Shown here piece by piece: positions 51,765 through 61,869 of a stretch of DNA of 64,000 bases (positions within the stretch are counted from its first letter, which is position 1; every line of letters starts with the position of its first letter). The stretch comes from Pseudorhodoferax sp. Leaf274 (GTDB taxonomy: Bacteria; Pseudomonadota; Gammaproteobacteria; Burkholderiales; Burkholderiaceae_C), in the NCBI RefSeq assembly GCF_001422445.1, contig NZ_LMNA01000007.1:1-64000 (forward strand). Direction: 5' to 3'. The translations under genes and the position numbers were made by a program. The notes beneath the pieces are model-generated. The model was not told the origin of the DNA and searched no databases. It saw nothing but the letters and a program-made list of their open reading frames with translations.

Positions 51765-51997
51765 CCTGCGGCTGACGCGCGGCATCGCCCTGCCGTGCGG
51801 GGCGGAATGCGGGCGTTGGCCATCGTTGCCCGCTAGAGTGCCCGCATGGACTCAGCCTCAGAGCCCTGCGATCCGGAGCCTCCCAGTCGGCCCCTGACCG
51901 CACCGGCCACACCGCCCGACGCCCGCGTCGCGGCTCCCCTCCCCCTTCCCTCCCCACGCCCCGACGGCACGGCTGAACACCGTGGCCGGAGCACGCC

Positions 51998-53545
51998 ATG
52001 CTGGAACTGCTGACCGATCCGGCCGCCTGGATCGGGCTGGCCACCCTGGTCGTGCTGGAGATCGTGCTCGGCATCGACAACCTGATCTTCATCGCCATCC
52101 TGGCGGAGAAGCTGCCGCCGCACCAGCGCGAACGCGCGCGCGTGATCGGCCTGTCGCTGGCGCTGCTCATGCGCCTGGGCCTGCTGTCGGTGATCTCCTG
52201 GCTGGTCACGCTGACGACGCCGCTGTTCAGCGTGTTCGGCATGGGCTTCTCGGGCCGCGACCTGATCCTGTTGCTCGGCGGCCTGTTCCTGCTGTTCAAG
52301 GCCACATCCGAGCTGCACGAGCGGCTGGAGGGCGTGCAGCACCGGGCCACGGCCACGGTCGCCTACTCCAGCTTCTCGCTGGTGGTGGCGCAGATCGTGG
52401 TGCTGGACGCGGTGTTCTCGCTGGACGCCGTGATCACCGCCGTGGGCATGGTGGACCAGCTGCCCGTGATGATGGCCGCGGTGGTCATTTCCATCGGCGT
52501 GATGCTGCTGGCCGCCAGGCCGCTCACGCGCTTCGTGAACGCGCACCCGACCGTGGTGGTGCTGTGCCTGAGCTTCCTGCTCATGATCGGCCTGAGCCTG
52601 GTGGCCGAGGGCCTGGGCTTCCACCTGCCCAAGGGCTACCTGTACGCGGCCATCGGCTTTTCCATCCTGATCGAGTTCTTCAACCAGCGCGCGCGCCGCA
52701 GTGCGGACCGGCACGAGGCCCGGTTGCCGCTGCGCCAGCGCACGGCCGAGCGCGTGCTGGGCCTGCTGGGCCACCGCACGCCGGCGCAGGCCACGGCGCA
52801 GCCGGACGATGCCGCAGGTGCCGCAGCCGCCCCGGCCTTCGCGGCCGAAGAACGCCACATGGTGGGCGGCGTGCTGCGCCTGGCCGAGCGCAAGGTGCGC
52901 TCGATCATGACGCTGCGCGCCGACATCTCCTGGGTGGACGTGGAAGACGACGGCGAGACCAACCGGCGCAAGCTGCTGGCCGCGCCGCACGGCATCTACC
53001 CGGTGTGCCGCGGCGCGCTGGACCAGGTGCTGGGCGTGGCGCGGGCCAAGGACCTGCTGGGCGCCATCGCCGAGAAGGGCTGGCTGGAACCCAATGGCTG
53101 GCTGCGCCAGCCGGTCTTCGTGCCCGAGGCCATGCCAGTTCTGGACGCCATCGCCGTGCTGCGCGGCGCGCGCGGCCAGCTGTTGCTGGTCACCGACGAG
53201 CACGGCCTGCTGACCGGCATCGTGACGCCCATCGACGTTCTGGAAGCCATTGCCGGCGAATTCCCCGACGAGGACGAGACGCTGGAGATCCAGCCGCTGG
53301 ACGACGGCCGCTGGAAGGTGGCCGGCACGGCCGACCTGCACCTGCTGGAGCGCCAGCTGGCGGTCGACGGCCTGGTGCGCGACGGCGCGGCCGACACGGT
53401 CGCCGGTTTCCTGCTGCAGGCCTTCGGCCGCCTGCCGCTGCACGGCGAAGCCCATGCGCACCGGGGCTACACCTTCACGGTCGAGCAGGTCGATGCGCAA
53501 CGCATCCGCAGCGCGGTGGTCGCGCGCGCGCAGGCGGCGGCCTGA
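51998..53545 (+). CDS. TerC family membrane protein with CBS pair and CorC/HlyC domain
   Basis: 515 residues. The N-terminal TerC domain has about seven helices with the acidic metal motifs [20 protein letters not shown] and [20 protein letters not shown]. Two CBS domains (about 300-420: [35 protein letters not shown]) and a C-terminal transporter-associated CorC_HlyC domain (about 430-512) complete the YegH/YoaE layout. It probably moves or senses metal ions such as manganese. The 233 bp before it hold no gene. Confidence 0.92.
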   Translation: MLELLTDPAAWIGLATLVVLEIVLGIDNLIFIAILAEKLPPHQRERARVIGLSLALLMRLGLLSVISWLVTLTTPLFSVFGMGFSGRDLILLLGGLFLLFKATSELHERLEGVQHRATATVAYSSFSLVVAQIVVLDAVFSLDAVITAVGMVDQLPVMMAAVVISIGVMLLAARPLTRFVNAHPTVVVLCLSFLLMIGLSLVAEGLGFHLPKGYLYAAIGFSILIEFFNQRARRSADRHEARLPLRQRTAERVLGLLGHRTPAQATAQPDDAAGAAAAPAFAAEERHMVGGVLRLAERKVRSIMTLRADISWVDVEDDGETNRRKLLAAPHGIYPVCRGALDQVLGVARAKDLLGAIAEKGWLEPNGWLRQPVFVPEAMPVLDAIAVLRGARGQLLLVTDEHGLLTGIVTPIDVLEAIAGEFPDEDETLEIQPLDDGRWKVAGTADLHLLERQLAVDGLVRDGAADTVAGFLLQAFGRLPLHGEAHAHRGYTFTVEQVDAQRIRSAVVARAQAAA

Positions 53546-53599
53546 GCGGGCCGGCCGCGGCGCGGACCGGGGCGCGGGCGCATGGCGCCCTGCCGCCGC

Positions 53600-55150
53600 T
53601 CAGCCGAACAGGCCCTGGTGCAGGTCGCGCAGCAGGTTCTTCTGCACCTTGCCCATGGTGTTGCGCGGCAACGCCTCCACCACGAAGGCCCGCTTGGGGA
53701 TCTTGAAGTTGGCCAGCTGCTGGCGCAGCGCGGCCAGCAGCGCATCGCCGTCCAGCGCCGCGCCGGGCTTGGCGATCAGCACGGCCACGCCGACCTCGCC
53801 GAAGTCCGGGTGCGGCACGCCGACCACGGCGCTCTCGGCGACCCCGGGCATGTCGTTCAGGAAGCCCTCGATCTCGGCCGGGTAGACGTTGTAGCCGCCG
53901 CTGATGATGAGGTCCTTGCTGCGGCCCACGATGGTCACGTAGCCGGCGGCATCCACGCGGCCCACGTCGCCGGTCTTGAAGAAGCCGTCCGCCGTGAACT
54001 CCTCGGCCGTCTTCTCGGGCATGCGCCAGTAGCCCTGGAACACGTTGGGACCGCGCACCTGGATGCCGCCGATCTCGCCGGGCGGCATGGCCTGGCCGGC
54101 ATCGCCGACCACGCGCAGGTCCACGCCCGGCAGCGGGAAGCCCACCGTGCCGCCGCGGCGCTCGCCGTCTTCGGCACGGTAGGGGTTGGAGGTCAGCATG
54201 GCGGTCTCGCTCATGCCGTAGCGCTCCAGGATGGTGTGGCCCGTGCGCGCCTGCCAGTCCTTGAAGGTCTCGATCAACAGCGGCGCCGAGCCCGAGATGA
54301 ACAGGCGCATGTTGCGTACCGCCTGCGCGGTCAGCGCCGGCTCGGCCAGCATGCGCACGTACAGCGTGGGCACGCCCATGAACACGGTGGCCTCGGGCAG
54401 TTTGGCGATCGCCACCTTGGGGTCGAACCTCGCCATCCACAGCATCTTGCTGCCGTTGAGCAGCGCGCCGTGCAGCGCCACGAACAGGCCGTGCACGTGG
54501 AAGATGGGCAGCGCGTGCAGCAGCACGTCGCCCTCTTTCCAGCCCCAGTAGTCCTTGAGCACGCGCGCGTTGCTGAGCAGGTTGCCATGGCTCAGCATGG
54601 CGCCCTTGCTGCGGCCCGTGGTGCCGCTGGTGTAGAGGATGGCGGCCAGGTCGTCGGCCGCGCGCTGCACGGGCACATGCTGGTCGCTGCAGTGCGAGGC
54701 CCGCTCGAGCAGCGTGCCGCCGCGGTCTTCGCCCAGCGTGAACACGTACCGCGTGCCGGCCTGGAACGCGATCTTGCTGACCCAGCCATGGTTGGCCGGG
54801 CTGCAGACCACCACGGCCGGCTCGGCGTTGCCGACGAAGTAGGCGATCTCGGCGCTCTGGTAGGCGGTGTTGAGCGGCAGGAACACGTGGCCCGCGCGCA
54901 GCGTGGCCAGGTACAGCAGCACGGCCTCGACCGATTTCTCGACCTGCACGGCGATGCGCGAGGCCGGCGGCAGGTCCAGCGATTCCAGCAGGTTGGCCAG
55001 CATGCCGCTGGCGCGCTCCAGGTCGCGCCAGCTGTAACGCAGCGGCTGGCCGCCGGGCTCGGTGGCGTCGATCGCGGTGGCGTCCAGGTCGGCGGGGAAC
55101 GCCGCGCGCAGGGCGGCGTAGAGGTTGTGGTTCTCGGTGGCGGTGGTCAT
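53600..55150 (-). CDS. matB: Malonyl-CoA synthetase (MatB)
   Basis: 516 residues of the acyl-CoA synthetase family. The P-loop AILYTSGTTGRSKGAMLSH, the ERYGMSETAMLTSNPYR aromatic segment with the MatB-typical Met-Ser-Glu-Thr-x-Met, the GDVGRVDAAGYVTIVGRSKD hinge and the C-terminal catalytic Lys in RNTMGKVQKN are all present. It makes malonyl-CoA from malonate, ATP and CoA. It follows the malonyl-CoA decarboxylase gene by 68 bp on the same strand. Confidence 0.92.
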   Translation of the reverse strand: MTTATENHNLYAALRAAFPADLDATAIDATEPGGQPLRYSWRDLERASGMLANLLESLDLPPASRIAVQVEKSVEAVLLYLATLRAGHVFLPLNTAYQSAEIAYFVGNAEPAVVVCSPANHGWVSKIAFQAGTRYVFTLGEDRGGTLLERASHCSDQHVPVQRAADDLAAILYTSGTTGRSKGAMLSHGNLLSNARVLKDYWGWKEGDVLLHALPIFHVHGLFVALHGALLNGSKMLWMARFDPKVAIAKLPEATVFMGVPTLYVRMLAEPALTAQAVRNMRLFISGSAPLLIETFKDWQARTGHTILERYGMSETAMLTSNPYRAEDGERRGGTVGFPLPGVDLRVVGDAGQAMPPGEIGGIQVRGPNVFQGYWRMPEKTAEEFTADGFFKTGDVGRVDAAGYVTIVGRSKDLIISGGYNVYPAEIEGFLNDMPGVAESAVVGVPHPDFGEVGVAVLIAKPGAALDGDALLAALRQQLANFKIPKRAFVVEALPRNTMGKVQKNLLRDLHQGLFG

Positions 55151-55218
55151 GGTGACGGTAAGGGTTGTCTCGTTCGAGTTCTGGGCCGCAGGCCTGGGCC
55201 GCGGCGCCGCGGCTGGCC

Positions 55219-56640
55219 TCAGATCAGCAGGCGCTCGACCTCGGACGACAGCGGGATGTTGCCTGCCACCGTCATCGCCCGGTGCTTGTCGAGCCGGCGC
55301 AGATCGTACAGATAGTTGACCATGAGCCCGCAGGACTGCTTGAGGCCCTTGGGCGAGGGGTCGCCGGCCCAGTTGAGCCGCTCCACGCGCGCGCCGTTGC
55401 CCAGGTGGAAGCGCGCCACCGGGTCGAGCGGGCGGCCCTGGTCGAGTTCGCGGCACAGGTACTCGGCCGCGCAGCGCAGCAGGAACTGGCGCGCAGCCGA
55501 TTTCTCGTCCAGCGCCAGCACGCGCTCGGTGGCGGCCATCACGTGCTCGGCCTCGGGTGCCTTGGCGCCCAGCGCGCGGCCGAGCTCGGCACGCGCCTTG
55601 TCGGGCAGGCGCTGCAGCATGCCGTCCGCGTTCTTCGCCAGCCAGGCGCGAAAGCCCGGGATCGGCGAGAGCGTGGCGAACTGCTTGAGCTTGGGGAATT
55701 CCTCGCGCAGCGTCTCCACCACGCGCTTGATCAGCGAGTCGCCGAACGACACGCCGCGCAGCCCGGCCTGCGTGTTGCTGATGGAGTAGAAGACCGCCGT
55801 CGTGGCCTTGCCGATGTCGTGCACGGCCGCCTGCTCGTCCAGCAGCGGCCCGATGCCGCCGGCCAGGTGGTCGATCAGCGCCACCTCGACGAAGATCAGC
55901 GGCTCGTTCGGCAGCCGCGGGTGGAAGAAGCCGTAGCAGCGCCGGTCGCTGTCGAGCCGGTTCTTCACGTCGGCCCAGCTGCGGATGTCGTGCACGGCCT
56001 CGTACCGGATGAGCTTTTCGATCAGCGAGGCCGGCGAATCCCAGCTGATGCGGCGCAACTCCAGGAACGGCAGGTCGAACCAGGTCGAGAACAGCGCGGC
56101 CAGTTCGGCGTCCAGCGGCTGCAGCCGGCGCTCGGCCTTCAGGTGCGGCAGCAGTTCGGCCCGCAGGTCGACCAGGAAGCGCAGGCCCTGCGGATCGACC
56201 GCGAAGCGCTGCAGCATGCGCGTGCGCGGCGACACGAAGACGCTGCGCAGCCGGATCTCGGCGGCCGCCTGCTCGGGCGTGCCGTGCACGGCGTCGTAGT
56301 GATCGCGCGCGGCGCGCACCTCGTCGGCATCGGGCGAGAACTGCTCGACCAGCAGCAGCCACAGGTCGCGGCGCTCGGCGGGCTGGGCACCGGCATACCA
56401 GGCCGTGACCTGCTGGGCACGGCGGCCGGCCTCGGCTTCGCTGACGTGGGGATCGACCACGGCCTGCAGCTGCGCCAGCAAGCGGCGCAGCGCGCTGGGT
56501 GTCAGCGCCTCGGGGTCGCGGCGCAGCGTGGCGCGCAGGCGCTCGGCCATGGGGCGCGGTGCGTCCGGTTTGGCGTTGGGCGGTTTGGCGGCCGGCTTGA
56601 GCAGCGCCAGGCTGCGGGCAATCCAGTCGGTGGCGTTCAT
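55219..56640 (-). CDS. matA: Malonyl-CoA decarboxylase
   Basis: 473 residues. The N-terminal helical domain and the C-terminal acetyltransferase-like catalytic domain are both present; the signature regions include FVEVALIDHLAGGIGPLLDE, VFYSISNTQAGLRGVSFGDS and DPVARFHLGNGARVERLNW with the catalytic His. It converts malonyl-CoA to acetyl-CoA and CO2. With matB downstream it completes malonate use to acetyl-CoA, but no malonate transporter or MatR-type regulator is adjacent. Confidence 0.92.
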   Translation of the reverse strand: MNATDWIARSLALLKPAAKPPNAKPDAPRPMAERLRATLRRDPEALTPSALRRLLAQLQAVVDPHVSEAEAGRRAQQVTAWYAGAQPAERRDLWLLLVEQFSPDADEVRAARDHYDAVHGTPEQAAAEIRLRSVFVSPRTRMLQRFAVDPQGLRFLVDLRAELLPHLKAERRLQPLDAELAALFSTWFDLPFLELRRISWDSPASLIEKLIRYEAVHDIRSWADVKNRLDSDRRCYGFFHPRLPNEPLIFVEVALIDHLAGGIGPLLDEQAAVHDIGKATTAVFYSISNTQAGLRGVSFGDSLIKRVVETLREEFPKLKQFATLSPIPGFRAWLAKNADGMLQRLPDKARAELGRALGAKAPEAEHVMAATERVLALDEKSAARQFLLRCAAEYLCRELDQGRPLDPVARFHLGNGARVERLNWAGDPSPKGLKQSCGLMVNYLYDLRRLDKHRAMTVAGNIPLSSEVERLLI

Positions 56641-56736
56641 GGCAGGTTGTCCTCGGGGTGCATGTGCGCCTACGGTACTGCACTCCGCGCACGGGCGAGG
56701 ACGGGCGGCCGGTCACCGCCGTCACAATCGCACCCC

Positions 56737-57267
56737 ATGTCCACCCATCCCATGTCCACGCACTCCGAACCGGCCGAACTCCCTGCACTGCCCGACCTGG
56801 CGGCCCGCGTGGCCGAGCGCCTGCGCGCTCGCGGCGAGACCGTGGCCGTGGCCGAGTCCTCGGCCGGCGGCCTGGTCGCGGCCGCCCTGCTGGCCGTGCC
56901 GGGTGCGTCGCGCTACTTCCTGGGTGGCGCCGTGGTCTATTCGCGCCGTGCCGGCAAGGCGTTGCTGGGCCTGGTGCCGGCCGACATGGAAGGCCTGCGC
57001 GCCGAGACCGAGCCCTATGCCCTGCTGCTGGCCGGCAAGGTGCGCGGCAACCACCGCGCCAGCTGGGGCCTGGGCGAGACCGGCGCGGCCGGCCCGTCCG
57101 ACAGCCCGGCGGGCGACCCGGCCGGCCGCGCCTGCCTGGCCGTGGCCGGCGCCGTGGAACGCAGCCGCACCGTGCTGACGGGCAGCACCGCACGCGCCGC
57201 CAACATGGAGCTGTTTGCGCGCCAGCTGCTGGCGCTGTTCGACGAAGTGCTGGCCGACGCAGCGTGA
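56737..57267 (+). CDS. CinA C-terminal domain protein (nicotinamide-nucleotide amidase family)
   Basis: 176 residues, corresponding to the stand-alone CinA C-terminal (PncC) domain. Visible motifs are VAVAESSAGGLVAAALLAVP, GASRYFLGGAVVYSRRAGKA and GLGETGAAGPSDSPAGDPAG. PncC enzymes deamidate nicotinamide mononucleotide to nicotinate mononucleotide. Two nearly identical ATG contexts (56737 and 56752) encode a repeated Met-Ser-Thr-His; I take the first. Its stop overlaps the following gene start (GTGA). Confidence 0.87.
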   Translation: MSTHPMSTHSEPAELPALPDLAARVAERLRARGETVAVAESSAGGLVAAALLAVPGASRYFLGGAVVYSRRAGKALLGLVPADMEGLRAETEPYALLLAGKVRGNHRASWGLGETGAAGPSDSPAGDPAGRACLAVAGAVERSRTVLTGSTARAANMELFARQLLALFDEVLADAA

Positions 57268-57485
57268 CCGGCCCGCTGCCGACCGACGCAGCCTCGGCGC
57301 GCACGGCGATCGCCATGCTCGCCGCAGAGCTGGCCACGCAGGGCATCGCCGGCATGCGCGCGCCCCCGCCCGAGCCGACCACCTGCTGCGGCCGCGGCTG
57401 CAACGGCTGTGTCTGGGAAGGCTACCTGGGCGCCGTGGTGTGGTGGTGCAAGGACGCCAGGGCCCTGCTGGCCCAGGCGGGCTGA
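57264..57485 (+). CDS. Small cysteine-rich oxidoreductase-like domain protein
   Basis: 73 residues from a GTG that overlaps the CinA stop by 4 nt. The C-terminal half has the oxidoreductase-like motif PPPEPTTCCGRGCNGCVWEG, with four cysteines in a CC-x3-C-x2-C arrangement, seen also in small eukaryotic and bacterial proteins of this kind. It may bind a metal or an Fe-S cluster. Function unknown. It probably depends on the CinA gene for translation. Confidence 0.75.
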   Translation: MTGPLPTDAASARTAIAMLAAELATQGIAGMRAPPPEPTTCCGRGCNGCVWEGYLGAVVWWCKDARALLAQAG

Positions 57486-57528
57486 ACGGGGCGCCTGCAG
57501 CGCGCCCGCAGCGGATCGACGGCGCCCG

Positions 57529-58350
57529 TCAGGCCCCTGCCGGCAATGCGGTTGCCCGCCGCCCGCACCAGACCCACATCGCCACGCCGGCCAGCACCAT
57601 CGGCACGCACAGCCACTGGCCCATGCTCATGCCCAGCGACAGCAGGCCCAGGAAGGCATCGGGCTCGCGGAAGAACTCGGCCGTGAAGCGCAGCAGCCCG
57701 TAGCCGATCAGGAAGGCCGCGGCTACCTGGCCTTCGGCGCGGCGCTTGCGCGCATACAGCCACAGCAGCACGAACAGCAGCAGGCCTTCGAGCAGGAACT
57801 GGTAGACCTGCGAGGGATGGCGCGGCAGCATCGATCCGCTTTGCGGGAACACCATGCCCCAGGGCAGGTCCGGGCTGGAGAAGCGGCCCCACAGCTCGCC
57901 GTTGATGAAGTTGCCGACACGGCCGGCCGCCAGGCCCGTGGGCACGCAGGGCGCCACGAAGTCGGCCACCTGCATCCAGGGCCGCTGGCGCGAGCGCGCG
58001 AACCAGACCATCGCCGCGATCACGCCCAGCATGCCGCCATGGAAGGCCATGCCGCCCTGCCAGACGTAGAAGATCTCCAGCGGGTGCGTGAGGTAGTGGC
58101 CGGGCTTGTAGAACAGGCAGTAGCCCAGCCGGCCGCCCACCACCACGCCCACCACGCCCAGGAACAGGATGTCCTCCACGTCCTTGCGCGTCCAGGGAGG
58201 CACCAGCGAGGCGAAGGGTTCATGGCGCAGCCGCAGGTTGCCCAGGAACATGAACAGGCCGAAGGCGACGAGGTAGGTGATGCCATACCAGTGGATGGCG
58301 ACAGGACCGATCTGCAGCGCGACCGGATCGATCTGGGGGTACATGAGCAT
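57529..58350 (-). CDS. lgt: Prolipoprotein diacylglyceryl transferase
   Basis: 273 residues with seven transmembrane helices. Lgt landmarks are [35 protein letters not shown] and the signature [14 protein letters not shown] (catalytic Arg). It adds diacylglycerol to the cysteine of prolipoproteins at the inner membrane. The ATG at 58350 is followed by another in-frame ATG at 58344; the first gives the common MLxxPQ-type start of the family in this group. Confidence 0.95.
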   Translation of the reverse strand: MLMYPQIDPVALQIGPVAIHWYGITYLVAFGLFMFLGNLRLRHEPFASLVPPWTRKDVEDILFLGVVGVVVGGRLGYCLFYKPGHYLTHPLEIFYVWQGGMAFHGGMLGVIAAMVWFARSRQRPWMQVADFVAPCVPTGLAAGRVGNFINGELWGRFSSPDLPWGMVFPQSGSMLPRHPSQVYQFLLEGLLLFVLLWLYARKRRAEGQVAAAFLIGYGLLRFTAEFFREPDAFLGLLSLGMSMGQWLCVPMVLAGVAMWVWCGRRATALPAGA

Positions 58351-58386
58351 CCGGGCATTTTGCCTGCCGTGCCCGACAGGCCGGCG

Positions 58387-58965
58387 TCAGCCCGAGAAGC
58401 CGCCCTCTGCCAGGAACGCGCGCTCGGCCGTGGTCGTCTCGCGCCCCAGCATCGCGTTGCGGTGCGGAAACCGCCCGAAGCGCGCCACGACGTCCCGGTG
58501 CTCCTGCGCGTGGCTGCGGGCCGGCTCGCCCAGGGCCTCGTGCAGCAGCAGCGCGCGCTCCTGGTCGGGCATGTCCTCGGAATGCGAGAGCGGCAGGTAG
58601 AAGAACAGCCGCAGCGCCTGCGCCACCTGCCGGTCCAGGCCGGCGTCCAGCGCCTGGCGGCAGAACATGCGCGCCAGCGGGTCGGTCGCGTACATGTGGG
58701 CGCTGCCGCGGAAGCTGTTGCGCGGGTACTGGTCGAGCAACAGCAGCAGGGCCAGCGCCCCTTCGGCCGTCGCGGCCCAGGCATCGCAGCGGCGCGCGGC
58801 CGCGGCGAAGTGCAGGTCGTGGAAGCCTTCGCGGAACTGGCGGTCGAAGTCCGCGTCCTTGGCGAACCAGCGCGCCGCTCCGGCGTCGCGCCAGAACGCC
58901 ACCACCGCCGCGGCTTCGGCGACTGGCACGGCAGCGCCCTCAGACGGGCTGGGTTTGCGCGGCAT
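58387..58965 (-). CDS. DUF924 family protein
   Basis: 192 residues. Typical DUF924 segments are VVAFWRDAGAARWFAKDADFD, ALALLLLLDQYPRNSFRGSA and FFYLPLSHSEDMPDQERAL, then a C-terminal RFGRFPHRNAMLGRETTTAE. The family is widespread, all-helical and without a proven function. It starts 26 nt inside the end of the upstream transporter gene and may be coupled to it. Confidence 0.9.
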   Translation of the reverse strand: MPRKPSPSEGAAVPVAEAAAVVAFWRDAGAARWFAKDADFDRQFREGFHDLHFAAAARRCDAWAATAEGALALLLLLDQYPRNSFRGSAHMYATDPLARMFCRQALDAGLDRQVAQALRLFFYLPLSHSEDMPDQERALLLHEALGEPARSHAQEHRDVVARFGRFPHRNAMLGRETTTAERAFLAEGGFSG

Positions 58966-60730
58966 CGCCGTTCTCCTTGTGGCGCAGGTGGCCCAGCACC
59001 AGGGCGCGGCCGGCGAAGGCGTCGCCGGCCACCTCCAGGTCGAAGCGTTCGCCGTCCAGGCGCCGCAGGTCGGCCATGACCGCATCGGCCTCCTCGGGCG
59101 TGGCGCCTGTGGCCAGCACCGCCTCGCGGCCCAGCAGCATGGCCGACTCGAAGGTCTCGCGCACGACGAAATCGGCCCCGCCGGTCTTGACCAGGGCCAA
59201 GGCGTGCTCGCGGTCGAAGGCCCGGACCAGCACGCGCGCGTGGGGGCATTCGGCCCGGGCGTTCTCGGCGATGCGCGTGGCCGCGGCCTTGTCGTCCACG
59301 CAGACCAGGATGGCGCTGGCGCTGTGCGCGCCGGCCGCGTGCAGCACGTCGGCCCGGGCGCCATCGCCGTAGTAGACCTTGAAGCCCAGGTAGGACTGCG
59401 CGTCGCGGATGACCTGGGTGTCGTTGTCGATCACGGTCAGCGAGGCGCCGCGCGCCACCACGCCCTGGCTGGCGATCTGGCCGACGCGGCCGAAGCCGAT
59501 CACCAGCACGCTGGCCTGCCGGTCGTGCGCCGCCTCGGCCCCCTCCATGGACACCGTGGCGCGCGGCCCGAAGCGGCCATGCAGCAGCACCACCAGCGGC
59601 GTGAGCGCCATCGACAGCACCACGATGGCCGTCATGTTGGCGTTGACGGTGGCGTCGATCACGCGCGCGCCCAGTGCAGCGGCGAACAGCACGAAGGCGA
59701 ACTCGCCGCCCTGGGCCATCAGCACGGCGCGGTCCAGCGCATCGGCGTGCGAACTCCTGGCGAAGCGCGCCACGGCATAGATGCACAAGGCCTTGGTCGC
59801 CATCAGCGCCAGCACGCCGGCCACGATGATCCGCCAGTTGGTGGCCACCACGCCCAGGTCCAGCGACATGCCCACGCCCAGGAAGAACAGGCCCAGCAGC
59901 AGGCCGCGGAAGGGCTCGATGTCGGCCTCCAGCTGGTGGCGGAACGTGGACTCGGAGAGCAGCACGCCGGCCAGGAAGGCCCCCATGGCCATGGACAGCC
60001 CGCCCAGCTGCATGAGCAGCGCCGCGCCCAGCACCACCAGCAGCGCGGCGGCCGTCATGACCTCTCTTGCCTTGGCATTGGCCAGCACGCGGAAGAAGGG
60101 GTTGAGCAGCCACGTGCCGGCCGCCACCAGCGCGGCCAGCGCACCCAGCGCCAGCCCGACCACGCCCCAGCGCGAGGGCGCGACGGCGGCGGCATCCAGC
60201 GCCGGCGGTGCGATGAAGGCGACGACGGCCAGCAGCGGCACGATCAGCAGGTCTTCGAACAGCAGGATGGAGACGATGCGCTGGCCGCGCGGCGCGGCGA
60301 TGTCGCCGCGCTCGCCGAGCAGCTGCATGACGATGGCCGTGGAGGTGAGCACGAAGCCCATCGCGCTGACGAAGGACACCGCCCACGAGAAGCCGAACGC
60401 GATGCCCACCAGCGTCAGCAGCAGGCCGCACACCAGGCACTGCAGGCTGCCCAGGCCGAAGATCTGCTTGCGCAGGCTCCACAGGTGCGAGGGCTGCATC
60501 TCCAGCCCGATCACGAACAGGAACATCACCACGCCCAGCTCTGCCACGTGCAGGATGGCCTGCGGATCGTCGAACAGCCTGAGCCCGAACGGCCCGATGG
60601 CCAGGCCGGCGGCCAGGTAGCCCAGCACCGAGCCCAGGCCGATCCTCTTGAACAAGGGCACGGCCACCACCGCCGCCCCCAACAGGCTCACGACCTTGAC
60701 CAGGTCGCTGCCACTCCCCTCGATTGCCAT
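58940..60730 (-). CDS. KefB/KefC-type monovalent cation:proton antiporter
   Basis: 596 residues. The N-terminal Na+/H+ exchanger domain has about twelve helices (VLGYLAAGLAIGPFGLRL, IVSILLFEDLLIVPLLAVVA), and a TrkA-N domain (VLVIGFGRVGQIASQGVVAR) lies at about 415-530 in the cytoplasm. It probably effluxes potassium in exchange for protons. The glutathione-gated subtype cannot be decided. It starts 96 bp after the end of the LysR gene. Confidence 0.93.
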   Translation of the reverse strand: MAIEGSGSDLVKVVSLLGAAVVAVPLFKRIGLGSVLGYLAAGLAIGPFGLRLFDDPQAILHVAELGVVMFLFVIGLEMQPSHLWSLRKQIFGLGSLQCLVCGLLLTLVGIAFGFSWAVSFVSAMGFVLTSTAIVMQLLGERGDIAAPRGQRIVSILLFEDLLIVPLLAVVAFIAPPALDAAAVAPSRWGVVGLALGALAALVAAGTWLLNPFFRVLANAKAREVMTAAALLVVLGAALLMQLGGLSMAMGAFLAGVLLSESTFRHQLEADIEPFRGLLLGLFFLGVGMSLDLGVVATNWRIIVAGVLALMATKALCIYAVARFARSSHADALDRAVLMAQGGEFAFVLFAAALGARVIDATVNANMTAIVVLSMALTPLVVLLHGRFGPRATVSMEGAEAAHDRQASVLVIGFGRVGQIASQGVVARGASLTVIDNDTQVIRDAQSYLGFKVYYGDGARADVLHAAGAHSASAILVCVDDKAAATRIAENARAECPHARVLVRAFDREHALALVKTGGADFVVRETFESAMLLGREAVLATGATPEEADAVMADLRRLDGERFDLEVAGDAFAGRALVLGHLRHKENGDAAQTQPV

Positions 60731-60826
60731 CGCATTTCCCCCATCAGAGCGGGGGCGACCTTAGCAGAAGGCCACCACTGCCGGGGCGGCCGAGGCCGGG
60801 CGGCGCCCGGTGCGCAGGATGCCGCG

Positions 60827-61768
60827 CTAGCCCGCCGCGGCGGCCACGCGTTCGCGCACGAAGTCCACGAAGCGCGCCAGCGCGGGCGACATGGCCTCGG
60901 CCGGCCAGACCAGGCTGGTCTCGCAGACCGGCAGCACCGGCCGCTTGCGGCCCACGGCCAGCTGCGGCGCCTCGCGGTAGACCACGCCGGCACGGCGGAA
61001 CTGCATCACGCTGGCCGGCACCCAGGCCAGGCCGTTGCCGCCCCAGACCAGGTTGACGATGGTCTGCATCTGGATCGCCTCCTGCGCCACCTGCGGCACG
61101 GCGCCGTGCGCGCGGTACAGCGCGACGACCGCGTCGTGCAGCGAGGGCAGGATGCGGCGCGGAAACAGCACCAGAGGCTCGGCCAGCACCTCGGCCAGCG
61201 GCAGCGGATCGCGCCGCGCCAGCGCATGGCGCGCGCCCAGCGCCAGCACCAGCGATTCCTGGCCCACGGCCAGCCGCTCGAGCCCGGCGGGCGCCTGGCC
61301 GGGTGCGTGCAGCATGAGGCCGGCGTCGATGCTGCCGCGCGCGAACGCGTCGAGCTGCACGTCGCCCGTGGCCTCCACCAGTTCCAGCGCCACACCCGGG
61401 CTCTGCGCGTGGAAGTCGCGCACCCACAGCGGCAGCTGCGCGAAGCCGACGGTGGAGACGAAGGCCAGCCGCACGCGGCCGCGCTCGCCGGCCGCAGCAG
61501 CCCGCGCACGCGCCGGCAGCGCCTCGGCGCGCGCCAGCAGCTCGTGCACCTCGGGCAGCAGCGCAGCGCCGGCCGGTGTCAGCGCCACATGGCGGCGCGT
61601 GCGCTCGAACAGCGCGACCGACAGCCCGCGCTCCAGCTGGGCGATGGCCTGGGTCAGCGGCGGCTGCGTCATGTGCAGGCGCCTGGCGGCGCGGCCGAAG
61701 TGCAGCTCTTCGGCCAGCACGGCGAACTGGCGCCACACCCGCAGGTCCGGTGACGAAGCGTTCTTCAT
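60827..61768 (-). CDS. LysR-family transcriptional regulator divergent from ilvD
   Basis: 313 residues. The HTH ([39 protein letters not shown]) and the LysR effector domain ([20 protein letters not shown]) are intact. The [10 protein letters not shown] recognition helix resembles the BenM/CbbR-like class often used for amino-acid or organic-acid pathways. It is divergent from ilvD across 101 bp containing an inverted repeat, so control of ilvD is possible but unproven. Confidence 0.92.
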   Translation of the reverse strand: MKNASSPDLRVWRQFAVLAEELHFGRAARRLHMTQPPLTQAIAQLERGLSVALFERTRRHVALTPAGAALLPEVHELLARAEALPARARAAAAGERGRVRLAFVSTVGFAQLPLWVRDFHAQSPGVALELVEATGDVQLDAFARGSIDAGLMLHAPGQAPAGLERLAVGQESLVLALGARHALARRDPLPLAEVLAEPLVLFPRRILPSLHDAVVALYRAHGAVPQVAQEAIQMQTIVNLVWGGNGLAWVPASVMQFRRAGVVYREAPQLAVGRKRPVLPVCETSLVWPAEAMSPALARFVDFVRERVAAAAG

Positions 61769-61781
61769 ACACCAAGCATAT

Positions 61782-61832
61782 CAATCGGCGCGGCAAAAGC
61801 GATTGGAAGCAATCAGGCTTCGTTGGCATACT
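61782..61832. promoter_or_regulatory. LysR-type site and ilvD promoter
   Basis: CAATCG (61782-61787) and its reverse complement CGATTG (61800-61805) flank 12 bases. A candidate promoter for ilvD follows with TTGGAA (61803-61808), an 18-bp spacer and CATACT (61827-61832). The repeat overlaps the -35 element. Confidence 0.45.
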
Positions 61833-61869
61833 GCGCTCCGTTCCCCACGCACAACACAGACGCCCCACC

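Noticed and set aside
51833-53500. A long minus-strand open frame opposite the TerC-CBS gene
   Set aside because: Its product is rich in His, Arg, Gln and Gly with no domain. The plus strand has a full TerC-CBS-CorC protein with correct motifs, so this is a GC-rich shadow frame.
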